Of a DNA stretch of 64,000 bases, positions 54,010-62,358 are shown piece by piece. The stretch is from contig NZ_FRDA01000002.1 of assembly GCF_900143095.1 (NCBI RefSeq), forward strand, positions 434,001-498,000, written 5' to 3'. The position numbers and the translations under genes are program-made. Origin of the DNA: Pseudomonas asturiensis (lineage in GTDB: Bacteria > Pseudomonadota > Gammaproteobacteria > Pseudomonadales > Pseudomonadaceae). The number at the start of each line of letters is the position of its first letter. The first letter of the stretch is position 1. The notes under the pieces were generated by a model. It ran no database searches. It was not told where the DNA came from and was given only the letters and a program-made list of their open reading frames with translations.

Positions 54010-56328
54010 TCAGTTCTGCCCGCCTTTGCGAGCGACCTCAGGCTTGAGCAACTGCATCTGCTGGCGATAGTCATCGGTGACCTGACGCGCCTGGCTGCTG
54101 CTGGTGATCACACGCGGGGTGATGAGCACGATCAGTTCGGTGCGGTCCTTGGACCTGCTGGTCCTGCCGAACAGCCATTTGAGACCCGGAATACGCCCCA
54201 GATAAGGCACGGCACTGACCGACTCGGCGTTGTCCTGTTTGATCAGGCCGCCCAGCAGCACGGTCTGACCGCTCTGCGCCGCCACCTGCGTTGCCACCGA
54301 GCGCGTGGAAATCCGCGGATTGCCGTTCACATCCGTTGTGCCGCTGCTGTCGGCATCGCTGACCTGCTGCTGGATATCCATGTACACCAGGCCGCCCGGA
54401 TTGATGCGCGGCACCACGTCCAGAATCACACCGGTCTGCAGGTATTCGACACTGCTCAGGGTGGTGTCGGAGGTGTTGGTGTTGACGGTGGTCTGGCTGA
54501 TGGGAATGTTGTCGCCGACCTGAATCTGCGCCTGCTGGTTGTTCATGACCACCAGCGACGGCGCCGACAGCACTTGGGTGCGGCCGTTGGTTTCCAGCGC
54601 CCGCAAGGCAACCTGCAGGTTATTGCTGACAAATGAATAGAACAACGAATCCGTGCCCGCCAGCGCGGCACCGCCTGCGCCGAGCGCGCCCTGGCTGCCT
54701 GCCGTGTTGGTGACAGTGCCTGTCGAGTTGGCATTGCCGGCCAGACGCCCCAGGTACCACTGCACGCCCATGTCCAGATCGCCGGTCAGTTTGACTTCAA
54801 GAATGCGTGTCTCGATCTGCACCTGCAGCGGCGGATTGTCGAGACGCTTGATCGCCGACTCGATTTCCTTCCATTGCGCAGGACGTGTACGGACCAGCAA
54901 CTGGTTGCTGCTCTTCTGCGCTGTAATACGGGTGCTGGCATCCAGGGACTTATTGTTGCCACTTGCGCCGCCCCCTTCGTCACTGGCGACATCGGCTTCA
55001 CCGCCGCCCTGCTCGTCCTCCGACTCGCTGTCACCCTGACCGTTCATGCCCTGGTTGTTGCCAAAGCCACTGCTGCCGTTCATGCCGTTACCCATGCCAC
55101 CGCTGCTCATGCCGCCGCCCAGGCCTGAGGAGTTGCCCATACCGTTGCTGCCAGAGCCATTGAGAGAAGACATGGTCGTGGTACGCAGACCCGGTGCAAC
55201 CTTGGCCGGGGAATCGTCCTTGATCGCGCCGGTGCCGTAGATCTGTCGCAGGTACCTGGCCAGATCCGTGGCTTTCATGTTGCGCACGTCGTAGACGTAC
55301 ATCTGCGGTTCGTTGCCGCCGCCTTCGTCGATGGTGTGAATCCACTCCCCGACCTCGCGCAGGTACTCGGGCTGCGAGGAAATCGCCACCACCGAGTTGG
55401 TACGCTCGATAGGCAGAAAACGCACCATGCCTGCCAACGGCATGCCGCTCTCAGGGCCGAACATTTTCTGCAGTTCAGGCATCAGTTCGCCGACCGAGGC
55501 GCGCTGCAGGCCGAACACACCGACCGACATGCCTTTGAGCCAGTCCACATCAAAGGTGTCGATGGTGTCCTGATAGTTGGCCAGCTCATCGGGTGTGCCA
55601 GCCATGCTGAGGACGTTGCGCGCAGGATCGACCAGCAGGAAGGCATTTTCCCGGGCAAAAGGCTTGAGCAGCTTCTGCATTTCATTGGCTGAGATGTAGC
55701 GCAGCGGGAACAGGCGCGCCGACATACCCGCTGAAGGCTGCGCCACGCGCATTTCCGGAACCAGCTTGCCCGCGACCGCCTGGCTGGACGGCAGAATCAC
55801 GTAACGGTTGCCCTGCTTGATCATGGCGTTGTCGGTCCAGGACAGCAGGGTTTCCAGAATCGACAGTGCCTGCTGTTTGTTGACCGGTTTGGAGGTCGAA
55901 AAACTTACGTCGCCCTTTACGCCCTGGGCGATGCTGTAGTTCTCGTGCAGCAGGTCGCCCATGATGCTGTTGATCACCGCCTGAATCGGCTGGTTGGTGA
56001 AGTTGAACACGATATCGCCCGTCTCGCCGGCCTTCGCGGCGGGCGCGGCTGCGGGAGGGCGGATGAAACGCTGGTTGCCTTGAATGATCTGGCGTTGCGG
56101 CGAGGTGGCCGACGACTGAGGCTGAGCCTGAACCGGCATTTGCTCGCTACGCGGATCCACGGGCGGGCGTTGTGAACCGGTTCCCTGGAGCGCTTCCTGC
56201 AGCATGCCATTGTCGGGATCCAGGGTGTCCTGTTGGGACGCGCAGCCGCCAAGGGCGACAGCGGTTGCAAGACAAAGCAAGGGGGTGCGCAAGGTAGCGA
56301 TGGCGGAAACTCCAGAAAAGGTACCCAT
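54010..56328 (-). CDS. gspD: Type II secretion lipo-secretin GspD (HxcQ-like)
   Basis: A 772-residue outer-membrane secretin: N0-N3 domains to about residue 460, then the secretin core. The N-terminus carries a lipobox (ALGGC, Cys29), so it is probably lipid-anchored like HxcQ of P. aeruginosa, which needs no pilotin. A Gly/Ser/Asn- and Asp/Glu-rich insert of about 75 residues (385-460) interrupts the N3 region. The ATG at 56328 shares a base with the upstream gene's stop. It is the last gene of the gspE-to-gspD operon. Confidence 0.93.
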   Translation of the reverse strand: MGTFSGVSAIATLRTPLLCLATAVALGGCASQQDTLDPDNGMLQEALQGTGSQRPPVDPRSEQMPVQAQPQSSATSPQRQIIQGNQRFIRPPAAAPAAKAGETGDIVFNFTNQPIQAVINSIMGDLLHENYSIAQGVKGDVSFSTSKPVNKQQALSILETLLSWTDNAMIKQGNRYVILPSSQAVAGKLVPEMRVAQPSAGMSARLFPLRYISANEMQKLLKPFARENAFLLVDPARNVLSMAGTPDELANYQDTIDTFDVDWLKGMSVGVFGLQRASVGELMPELQKMFGPESGMPLAGMVRFLPIERTNSVVAISSQPEYLREVGEWIHTIDEGGGNEPQMYVYDVRNMKATDLARYLRQIYGTGAIKDDSPAKVAPGLRTTTMSSLNGSGSNGMGNSSGLGGGMSSGGMGNGMNGSSGFGNNQGMNGQGDSESEDEQGGGEADVASDEGGGASGNNKSLDASTRITAQKSSNQLLVRTRPAQWKEIESAIKRLDNPPLQVQIETRILEVKLTGDLDMGVQWYLGRLAGNANSTGTVTNTAGSQGALGAGGAALAGTDSLFYSFVSNNLQVALRALETNGRTQVLSAPSLVVMNNQQAQIQVGDNIPISQTTVNTNTSDTTLSSVEYLQTGVILDVVPRINPGGLVYMDIQQQVSDADSSGTTDVNGNPRISTRSVATQVAAQSGQTVLLGGLIKQDNAESVSAVPYLGRIPGLKWLFGRTSRSKDRTELIVLITPRVITSSSQARQVTDDYRQQMQLLKPEVARKGGQN

Positions 56329-56858
56329 CACAGGGTCGAGTCGTTGGTAAGGGAAATCGGAGGTGTCGTCGACGGGGGCGGCAGACGCGGCGCGGGAAGG
56401 CGCAGGGTCTCGTTGCGTCCATCAAGACTGAAGGTGGCCTGCATCGGATCGAGCTGGTCCAGGGTCCAGCCATTGGCCAGCCGGTCACCCTGCCTCACTT
56501 TCAGTGCCGGGCCACTGGCCTGCTTGATTAGCGCGACCCGCAACGTGCCGTCCAGGATGACGCCCGTCAGGGTCAGGCCCGCCAGACTGGTGGCTTGAGC
56601 TTCGCTCTTGCGCACTGCCGGATCAGGACTGCGATCAGGGCTGAACAAGGGCGTCTTCCAGGTGTTGGCCAGACTGTCCAGTGTCGCTGTGGGGGCACTG
56701 TGAGTCTGCGCGGCACGATCAACAGGGTCGCGTGGTGCCTGCTCGGGCAGCCAGTGTGGCGAATGCGCAGCGCCGCTGAGGATCAGGCTCGCCAGCGCGG
56801 CCAGCACTGCGGCGACGCTCAGCAACGTCCACTCCAGCGGACGCAATGAACGGATCAT
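56328..56858 (-). CDS. Type II secretion GspC/GspN-like protein (HR domain)
   Basis: A 176-residue inner-membrane protein with one helix (about 11-30) and a periplasmic HR-like domain (LAGLTLTGVILDGTLRVALI ... VRQGDRLANGWTLDQLD), the part that contacts the secretin. There is no PDZ or coiled-coil end as in full GspC, so naming varies between GspC, GspN and XcpP-like. Position between gspM and gspD supports the linker role. Its start overlaps the gspM stop as ATGA. Confidence 0.8.
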   Translation of the reverse strand: MIRSLRPLEWTLLSVAAVLAALASLILSGAAHSPHWLPEQAPRDPVDRAAQTHSAPTATLDSLANTWKTPLFSPDRSPDPAVRKSEAQATSLAGLTLTGVILDGTLRVALIKQASGPALKVRQGDRLANGWTLDQLDPMQATFSLDGRNETLRLPAPRLPPPSTTPPISLTNDSTL

Positions 56859-57466
56859 TGCTCACCCTCCCCGGCAGAGGCCGGTTGCAGGTAGCCGCGC
56901 ACCAACAGGTGCACGACCAGCTTCCCAGCGCCACCGGTGGCGGGCGCGTTGGTGTCACGGCGCAGGCTCATTTCGTCGACGAACAGGAACGGGCGCTGGT
57001 ACTCCAGTGCATGCAGGATCGCAGTCAGCGGCTCGATGGCGCAATTGAGGGTCAGGCTGACCTTGACCTGCCGATACGGCTCGGCGCTGTCCTGCTCGGG
57101 CGTGATCGGCATGCGCTGGGTCAGCGCACAGCCGCCACCGGTGCTGGCCTGGCTGGTAATCAGGTCAGCGACACGCTGCATCAGGTCGGCAGCCACTGCA
57201 CTGGGGTCATTGCCCGGCAAAAGACTGGTGCTGCTGGCCGGATCGCGGCGCGCCTGCTCCAGTTGCTCACGCAAGGCGTCGCCCTGCTTCAAAAGACCGG
57301 CGTAACGCTGCTGCTGCTCGCGCAACTGTTCTGTCTGTTCGCTGATGTCACGCAAGGGACCGGCGAACCAGCTATCGATCAGCAGCCAGTAAGCCAGGTA
57401 GAGCACGAGCGCCAGAATCATCAGCGCCGCACCTCGCCGTTCACGGCTAGTCAGTGGACGACGCAT
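56855..57466 (-). CDS. gspM: Type II secretion assembly-platform protein GspM
   Basis: A 203-residue bitopic inner-membrane protein: helix at about 12-33, a coiled-coil stretch (ISEQTEQLREQQQRYAGLLK) and a periplasmic ferredoxin-like domain. GspM binds GspL in the assembly platform. Its start lies 20 bases inside the end of gspL. Sequence is divergent, so the call rests on layout and position. Confidence 0.82.
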   Translation of the reverse strand: MRRPLTSRERRGAALMILALVLYLAYWLLIDSWFAGPLRDISEQTEQLREQQQRYAGLLKQGDALREQLEQARRDPASSTSLLPGNDPSAVAADLMQRVADLITSQASTGGGCALTQRMPITPEQDSAEPYRQVKVSLTLNCAIEPLTAILHALEYQRPFLFVDEMSLRRDTNAPATGGAGKLVVHLLVRGYLQPASAGEGEQ

Positions 57467-58529
57467 CGGCGTTCTCCTGCGGTTCTGATGGGTCCTGCGG
57501 CTGGCTTTGATGCAAGTGCGCGCGCAACGAATACTGATCCTTGCCGGTCTTGCTGTCGGGCTGGATCACGCCTTGAAACTGAGCGTTGTCCAGGCTGTGG
57601 CAGTCCTTGACGCGGGCAATCAGCGCACTGGCCTTCGCACTTTGCCCGGCGAACGCGACTTCGGCGCTGTCGTTGATTTCCAGGTGCTCGATCCAGGTGT
57701 CGGAAGGCAGGCACGCTGTCAGCTCGCTGAGCAGCGCCGACAGCGGCGGCTGCGCGGCCTTGTGGCGCAGCAGGTAATTGGCCGCGCCGAGTGTGTTGGT
57801 CAATTGCTGGCGCAAGTGCTGAACCTCGCTGACTTGCGCTCGCTGCGCCTTGACCTCGGCCTGCATCTCGCCGAGCAATCGTTGACGGTCGTTGAGCCAG
57901 AGCAGCATGGTACCCAGCAGCAAGCCGACGCAAATCCACAGCAGCCAGCGTTGCAGCCGATGACCTGAACGTGACTGCTGCGGGCGCAACGGCGCGGGCA
58001 GCAGATCGATCCCCATGCGCTGCCCGGGTGTGCCGACATCGACAGCATCGGGGCGCAGGCCCAGCGCGGCGCACTCTTCCAGAATGGCGTCCAGCCGTTT
58101 GCGCAACACCGCGACCAGCGTGACGTGAATGAAGCTGGCGTTGCGACTCTCCCGGCGAGCCACGAAATACAGTTGCCCGGCATCGAATGGCGTGAAACGG
58201 TCCAGTTCGTAACCGATCACCGTCGACAGGCTGCGCGCTGCCGCTACCGGCAGTTGCAATGTCTGCACCAACACCAGAGACGGTGGCAGCAACAGGATCT
58301 TTTGCGCGTCGGCACCGGTTGCGGCAATCGGTTCGACCAGCGGCCAGGCATGAATCTGCTCGACCGTCTCGCGCACCAGCCACTGGCGGACACGCGGTGG
58401 CAGGCAGGCACGCAACTCTGCGCTCCACCATTGCCAGGCCTGTTGCCCCAGACTGCCACGCCATTGCTGGACGACCCGGTCGCGTAACGCGATCAGCGGT
58501 GCCAGACGTGCTGAAACGGATGCATTCAT
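57447..58529 (-). CDS. gspL: Type II secretion protein GspL
   Basis: A 360-residue protein with an N-terminal cytoplasmic actin-like part, one membrane helix near 178-196 (LLWICVGLLLGTMLLWL) and a periplasmic region with coiled coil and a PilN-like domain. It recruits the GspE ATPase to the membrane. The ATG at 58529 overlaps the gspK stop as ATGA; an ATG nine bases upstream is less likely. Confidence 0.85.
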   Translation of the reverse strand: MNASVSARLAPLIALRDRVVQQWRGSLGQQAWQWWSAELRACLPPRVRQWLVRETVEQIHAWPLVEPIAATGADAQKILLLPPSLVLVQTLQLPVAAARSLSTVIGYELDRFTPFDAGQLYFVARRESRNASFIHVTLVAVLRKRLDAILEECAALGLRPDAVDVGTPGQRMGIDLLPAPLRPQQSRSGHRLQRWLLWICVGLLLGTMLLWLNDRQRLLGEMQAEVKAQRAQVSEVQHLRQQLTNTLGAANYLLRHKAAQPPLSALLSELTACLPSDTWIEHLEINDSAEVAFAGQSAKASALIARVKDCHSLDNAQFQGVIQPDSKTGKDQYSLRAHLHQSQPQDPSEPQENADASSTD

Positions 58530-59260
58530 TCTTGCCAACGCAATACCCGATAGGGCTGTGCGCCTCCCTCCGATGGGCTCAATAAAACAATGGTCTGTAA
58601 CAGGGCGACAACGCCGCCCGGTCGTTCTGCGCGGCTGTCGATAGCCAGCACCTCACCGGCATCGGCCCCCACCGCGCTCTGGTTCGGCAAATTCAGCGCC
58701 CGACGCAATAGCGCCGATGCAAACGCAGGATCGGGCCGGTCCAGCCCGCTCCATAAAGTCACTTCCGGCAACAATCGGGCGTACAACGCCTGGGTCATGC
58801 CAGGCAGCTGACGCACCTCTTCAACAACCCGCAACGGTGACTGACCGTTATCGCGCTGCGCTTCCAGCGCCTGCGCGATGCCACTGGCCTGTCCTTTGCC
58901 CGCGCCGCAAGCCTGCAACAAACGGGCAACATCAGTGGCCGGCGCACTGTTGAGGTCCAGCTTGCCCCGCTCACTGCGCACGCTGACCAGCAGTTGCGTG
59001 TCATCGAAACGCAGACCAATCGCTCGTCCATCCGCCACCCAGCGCTTGCGCTGCGCAGGATCAAGCAAACCCTGTACCGCCATGTTCAGGCCACCTTCGG
59101 CGGCCAACAGCGCCTGGGTGTGCTGGCGCAACCAGAGCGCCTGGCGACTTTCCAGTTGCACCCAGCCGGCCAGCCCGCCGAGCAGCAGGCTCAACAGGGC
59201 CAGGACCCAGAGCACCACCAACAGCGCTACGCCCTGCTGACGTTTGTGAAAACGACTCAC
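58526..59260 (-). CDS. gspK: Type II secretion minor pseudopilin GspK
   Basis: A 244-residue minor pseudopilin that should cap the pseudopilus tip. The class III signal is QQGVALLVVLWVLALLSLLL, with glycine before the cleavage site; as usual for GspK the +5 glutamate is absent. It is the largest pseudopilin here, though shorter than many GspK proteins (about 300). It overlaps gspJ by four bases. Confidence 0.86.
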   Translation of the reverse strand: MSRFHKRQQGVALLVVLWVLALLSLLLGGLAGWVQLESRQALWLRQHTQALLAAEGGLNMAVQGLLDPAQRKRWVADGRAIGLRFDDTQLLVSVRSERGKLDLNSAPATDVARLLQACGAGKGQASGIAQALEAQRDNGQSPLRVVEEVRQLPGMTQALYARLLPEVTLWSGLDRPDPAFASALLRRALNLPNQSAVGADAGEVLAIDSRAERPGGVVALLQTIVLLSPSEGGAQPYRVLRWQE

Positions 59261-59889
59261 TGGCCGCCCGCCCCGCCGGAAAGATCCAGCCGCAGAGCCA
59301 CCACTTCACTGACCCAAGGTATTGATCCCTTAACCTGTGCATCGATACGCACCGCGCCAGGCAGGCGCGTTGGCCAGGGCCATTGCGCCATCCACCCGGT
59401 CGGCTTACCTTTAGGGTTCAGTCCGCGATAGCTGAAATTCAGTGTTTCAACGTTATGCAGCAACACCTGAGGGTCGCCCCACCGTTCAAGTGCAATGCCG
59501 TTTGCCGAGGTTTTTATCCGCGCGAACTCAACCTGCAAGTCGCGCTTGCCCTCGGGACCGCTCAGCCCCAGGGTGTGCAGATGAATGCCACCCCCCAACT
59601 CCCCCGGCAACGTCGCCACAAAGCGCAGACGCTGTGCCGAACCTTCGAAAAAACCGCTGTTGGCGTCATCCTCGGAGGACGTGTCCAACGGCAACGCCTG
59701 ACTGATGGATGAACGCAGGAACCCCTGCGCGGCACGCATCTCATCCAGCCCCACGGTGTAGCGCTCAGCCTTGAGCACGGCCCGATTGGCACCCAGCAAG
59801 GCACCGGCAACCAGCACCAGCAGCACGCCCAGCAGGGTGATCACCAGCAAGACTTCGAGCAAGGTGAAGCCGCGCTGTCGGCCCATCAA
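59257..59889 (-). CDS. gspJ: Type II secretion minor pseudopilin GspJ
   Basis: A 210-residue minor pseudopilin with prepilin motif QRGFTLLEVLLVITLLGVLL near the start, cleaved by the prepilin peptidase. It should join GspI and GspK in the tip complex. Overlaps at both ends show tight coupling with gspI and gspK. Confidence 0.88.
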   Translation of the reverse strand: MMGRQRGFTLLEVLLVITLLGVLLVLVAGALLGANRAVLKAERYTVGLDEMRAAQGFLRSSISQALPLDTSSEDDANSGFFEGSAQRLRFVATLPGELGGGIHLHTLGLSGPEGKRDLQVEFARIKTSANGIALERWGDPQVLLHNVETLNFSYRGLNPKGKPTGWMAQWPWPTRLPGAVRIDAQVKGSIPWVSEVVALRLDLSGGAGGQ

Positions 59890-60257
59890 GACCCGGCACC
59901 GGTCACCGCACCGCGCAGCCGCAAGGTACTGAACTGCGCGCGGCGCTGGTGTTCTTCCAGTGTCAGGTCAAGGCGAAACAGCCTGCTCTGCTCGTTGCTG
60001 CCCGACACCTGCCGGATCTCCAGATTCCAGTCGATACCGGCCACCCGCCCTTGTCGTGAACCGCTTTCAAGCACGCCGCCGCTTTCCTGATCGAACACGG
60101 TGCGCGCCGCCAGGCTCAATCGATCACTGCGCGAAACCTGCTGCAGCGAACGTGCGCTCTGCCCGAACGCGACCAGCAAGACGCCGCTGCACACCGCCAT
60201 GACGGTCAGCGCGGCGAGCATCTCCAATAGCGTGAATCCCGATTGTGAGGGTTTCAT
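59886..60257 (-). CDS. gspI: Type II secretion minor pseudopilin GspI
   Basis: A 123-residue minor pseudopilin with prepilin motif SGFTLLEMLAALTVMAV. I take the ATG at 60257, which shares a base with the gspH stop; the frame is open 58 codons upstream within gspH but without pilin character. Length is normal for GspI. Confidence 0.87.
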   Translation of the reverse strand: MKPSQSGFTLLEMLAALTVMAVCSGVLLVAFGQSARSLQQVSRSDRLSLAARTVFDQESGGVLESGSRQGRVAGIDWNLEIRQVSGSNEQSRLFRLDLTLEEHQRRAQFSTLRLRGAVTGAGS

Positions 60258-60691
60258 TACAGCGACCGGACCTGGACGCTGCCCGTCAGCCAGCCAATGT
60301 CGATCCGCCAGCGTCTGTCGCCATCGGCCACCAGCACGTTGCCACCGCTGGAACCACCATCGGGATAGAACTCCACTGCCGACCCCAGATCCGAGGCGGT
60401 CTGCATCGTGACCTGCAGGCTCTCTGGCCAATGCTGCTTACGTTTGCCGGGCGCCTTGAAGCTCAGATGACGCAAGTCGAATTCGGTCCGTGCCGGCTGA
60501 CCGGTCACGATGGCGCGCACCCGCGTCGCGCGCAGGGCTTCGACCATGTCACCCACCGCGCGACGCTCCTTGGCAGCGCTCAACCCCTGTTGCAGACCAA
60601 ACCCCACGAGACCGACAGCGATGCTCATCAATACCAGCACCACCAGCATTTCCATCAGGGTAAAACCACGGCTTGCAACAGGCGCTTTCAT
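60257..60691 (-). CDS. gspH: Type II secretion minor pseudopilin GspH
   Basis: A 144-residue minor pseudopilin with prepilin motif SRGFTLMEMLVVLVLMSI. The ATG at 60691 gives MKAPVASRGF, a normal short leader; the frame extends 20 codons into gspG. The gap from the gspG stop is seven bases. Confidence 0.87.
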   Translation of the reverse strand: MKAPVASRGFTLMEMLVVLVLMSIAVGLVGFGLQQGLSAAKERRAVGDMVEALRATRVRAIVTGQPARTEFDLRHLSFKAPGKRKQHWPESLQVTMQTASDLGSAVEFYPDGGSSGGNVLVADGDRRWRIDIGWLTGSVQVRSL

Positions 60692-60698
60692 AAGAGGA

Positions 60699-61130
60699 TT
60701 ACTCCCAGTTACCCAGATCAGCGCTGTAACCTTCGCCACCAGGCTGGCCATCCTGACCGTAGAAAATCAGGTCGAAGCTGCCATGCTGGCCCGGGAAGCG
60801 ATAGCCGAATGCATGGCCGAACGGATCCTTGAGGTCCGAAGGCTTGGCGTACGGGCCATTCCAGCCAGCGGCGTTGCCAGGCTTGTCGGTCAATTGCTGC
60901 AGCGTCTTGGGCGGCGAACCGACATCCAGCGCATAGCTTTCGATCTTCATGCCCAGGCTCGCCAGTTGCGCCTTGCCCGCACCGTATTTGCCCTTGTCGA
61001 CGTTGCCGCCCACCTGGCGCACGACGATAGTCGCCACGATGCCCAGCAGCACGATGACCGCGAGCATTTCCAGCAAGGTAAAGCCGCTTTGTCGGCGCGC
61101 GAGGGTGAAGCGTGTACGGCTAAAACTCAT
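60699..61130 (-). CDS. gspG: Type II secretion major pseudopilin GspG
   Basis: A 143-residue major pseudopilin, the main subunit of the pseudopilus. The prepilin motif is QSGFTLLEMLAVIVLLGIVA, and the C-terminal D-rich calcium-site region (KDPFGHAFGYRFPGQHGSFD...) is typical. GAGGA ten bases before ATG 61130 supports this start; another ATG lies at 61151. Confidence 0.93.
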   Translation of the reverse strand: MSFSRTRFTLARRQSGFTLLEMLAVIVLLGIVATIVVRQVGGNVDKGKYGAGKAQLASLGMKIESYALDVGSPPKTLQQLTDKPGNAAGWNGPYAKPSDLKDPFGHAFGYRFPGQHGSFDLIFYGQDGQPGGEGYSADLGNWE

Positions 61131-61155
61131 CGGGATGGTTTCCTCGTTCATGGAT

Positions 61156-62358
61156 TCAGATGTTGCTGGTCAGGCTCATCAGCGGCAGCATGATGGCCAG
61201 CATGATCACGGCGACCATGCCTGCCATCACGACCGTCAGTGCCGGGACCAGTGCTGCCAGCATGCGGTCAATGCCGCGCTTGGCCTCGACGTCAAAAACG
61301 TCGGCCACCTTGAGCAGCATGCTGTCCAGTTCTCCGGCCTGTTCGCCGACCTCGATCATTTGCAGGGCCAGATCCGGCAGCAGCGGCTGCGCGCCAAAGG
61401 CACTGGCCAATGTGCCACCGCCTTTGACCGACTCGGCGGCCTGCGCCACCTGCGCTTGCAGCGCGCGGTTGGTACAGACCTGCCGGGCAATCACCAGTGC
61501 CTGCAACAAGGCAACGCCATTGCTCAAGAGCGTGCCTAGCGTTCGAGTCAGACGCGCCGCCTCGACGCGTTGCAGCAATGGGCCGATGACCCGAATACCC
61601 AGAACGCGCCGATCATGGCGCTCGCGCCGCTGCGGATCGCGCATGGCAATGACCAGCCCCCAGATCATTACGATCAGGCCAGCGAATACGGCCAGGCCGT
61701 AATCACCGAGAAATTGTCCGAGGTCCAGAATCACCTCGGTGATCAACGGGATCGGCACCCCGAGGTCCTTGAAGATCGGCACAAACTGCGGCACCACATA
61801 GGCCAGCAACAGGGCCAGCGAGCCCAGTACGCCAACCACCAGAAACGCAGGATAAATCAACGCATTGATCACTTCGCCGCGCAGCAACTGGCTGCGCTCC
61901 AGGTAATCGCTCAACTGGCGCAAGGTACTTTCAAGCGCGCCACCGGCTTCGCCTGCGCGCACCATGCTGATGTACAGCGGCGAAAACTGGCTGCCCTCTT
62001 CTTCCAGGGCCACCGACAGCGGCTTACCGGCCTTGACCTGCTCGCGGATGCGTTCGATCAGTGCCTTGGTCTGCGGTTGTCCAGGCTGTTTGAGCAGAAT
62101 TCCAAGAGATCGTTCCAACGGTTGCCCTGCTCCCAGCAAAGTCGCGAGCTGCTGGGTGAAACTGACCAGCGCTGCGCCGTTAAGCAGGCCACTGCCCAAC
62201 GCCCGACGCAGCCCGCCAAGGCTGGCGCTGTCGATCTGCAAGACCATCAGGCCGCGCTTGTGCAGTGCCGCGACGGCAGCGTCCTGATCGCGAGCTTCCA
62301 GCGTGCCGTTCTGCTGCGCTCCCTGAGCGTCGAGCGCGCGGTACTTGAACAGGCTCAC
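61156..62358 (-). CDS. gspF: Type II secretion inner-membrane platform protein GspF
   Basis: A 400-residue polytopic protein with the two GspF domains (about 65-190 and 265-390) and three helices; the first is near 168-190. The N-terminus MSLFKYRALDAQGAQQNG is typical. It is the rotor-like partner of the GspE ATPase. Its start overlaps the gspE stop as ATGA. Confidence 0.94.
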   Translation of the reverse strand: MSLFKYRALDAQGAQQNGTLEARDQDAAVAALHKRGLMVLQIDSASLGGLRRALGSGLLNGAALVSFTQQLATLLGAGQPLERSLGILLKQPGQPQTKALIERIREQVKAGKPLSVALEEEGSQFSPLYISMVRAGEAGGALESTLRQLSDYLERSQLLRGEVINALIYPAFLVVGVLGSLALLLAYVVPQFVPIFKDLGVPIPLITEVILDLGQFLGDYGLAVFAGLIVMIWGLVIAMRDPQRRERHDRRVLGIRVIGPLLQRVEAARLTRTLGTLLSNGVALLQALVIARQVCTNRALQAQVAQAAESVKGGGTLASAFGAQPLLPDLALQMIEVGEQAGELDSMLLKVADVFDVEAKRGIDRMLAALVPALTVVMAGMVAVIMLAIMLPLMSLTSNI

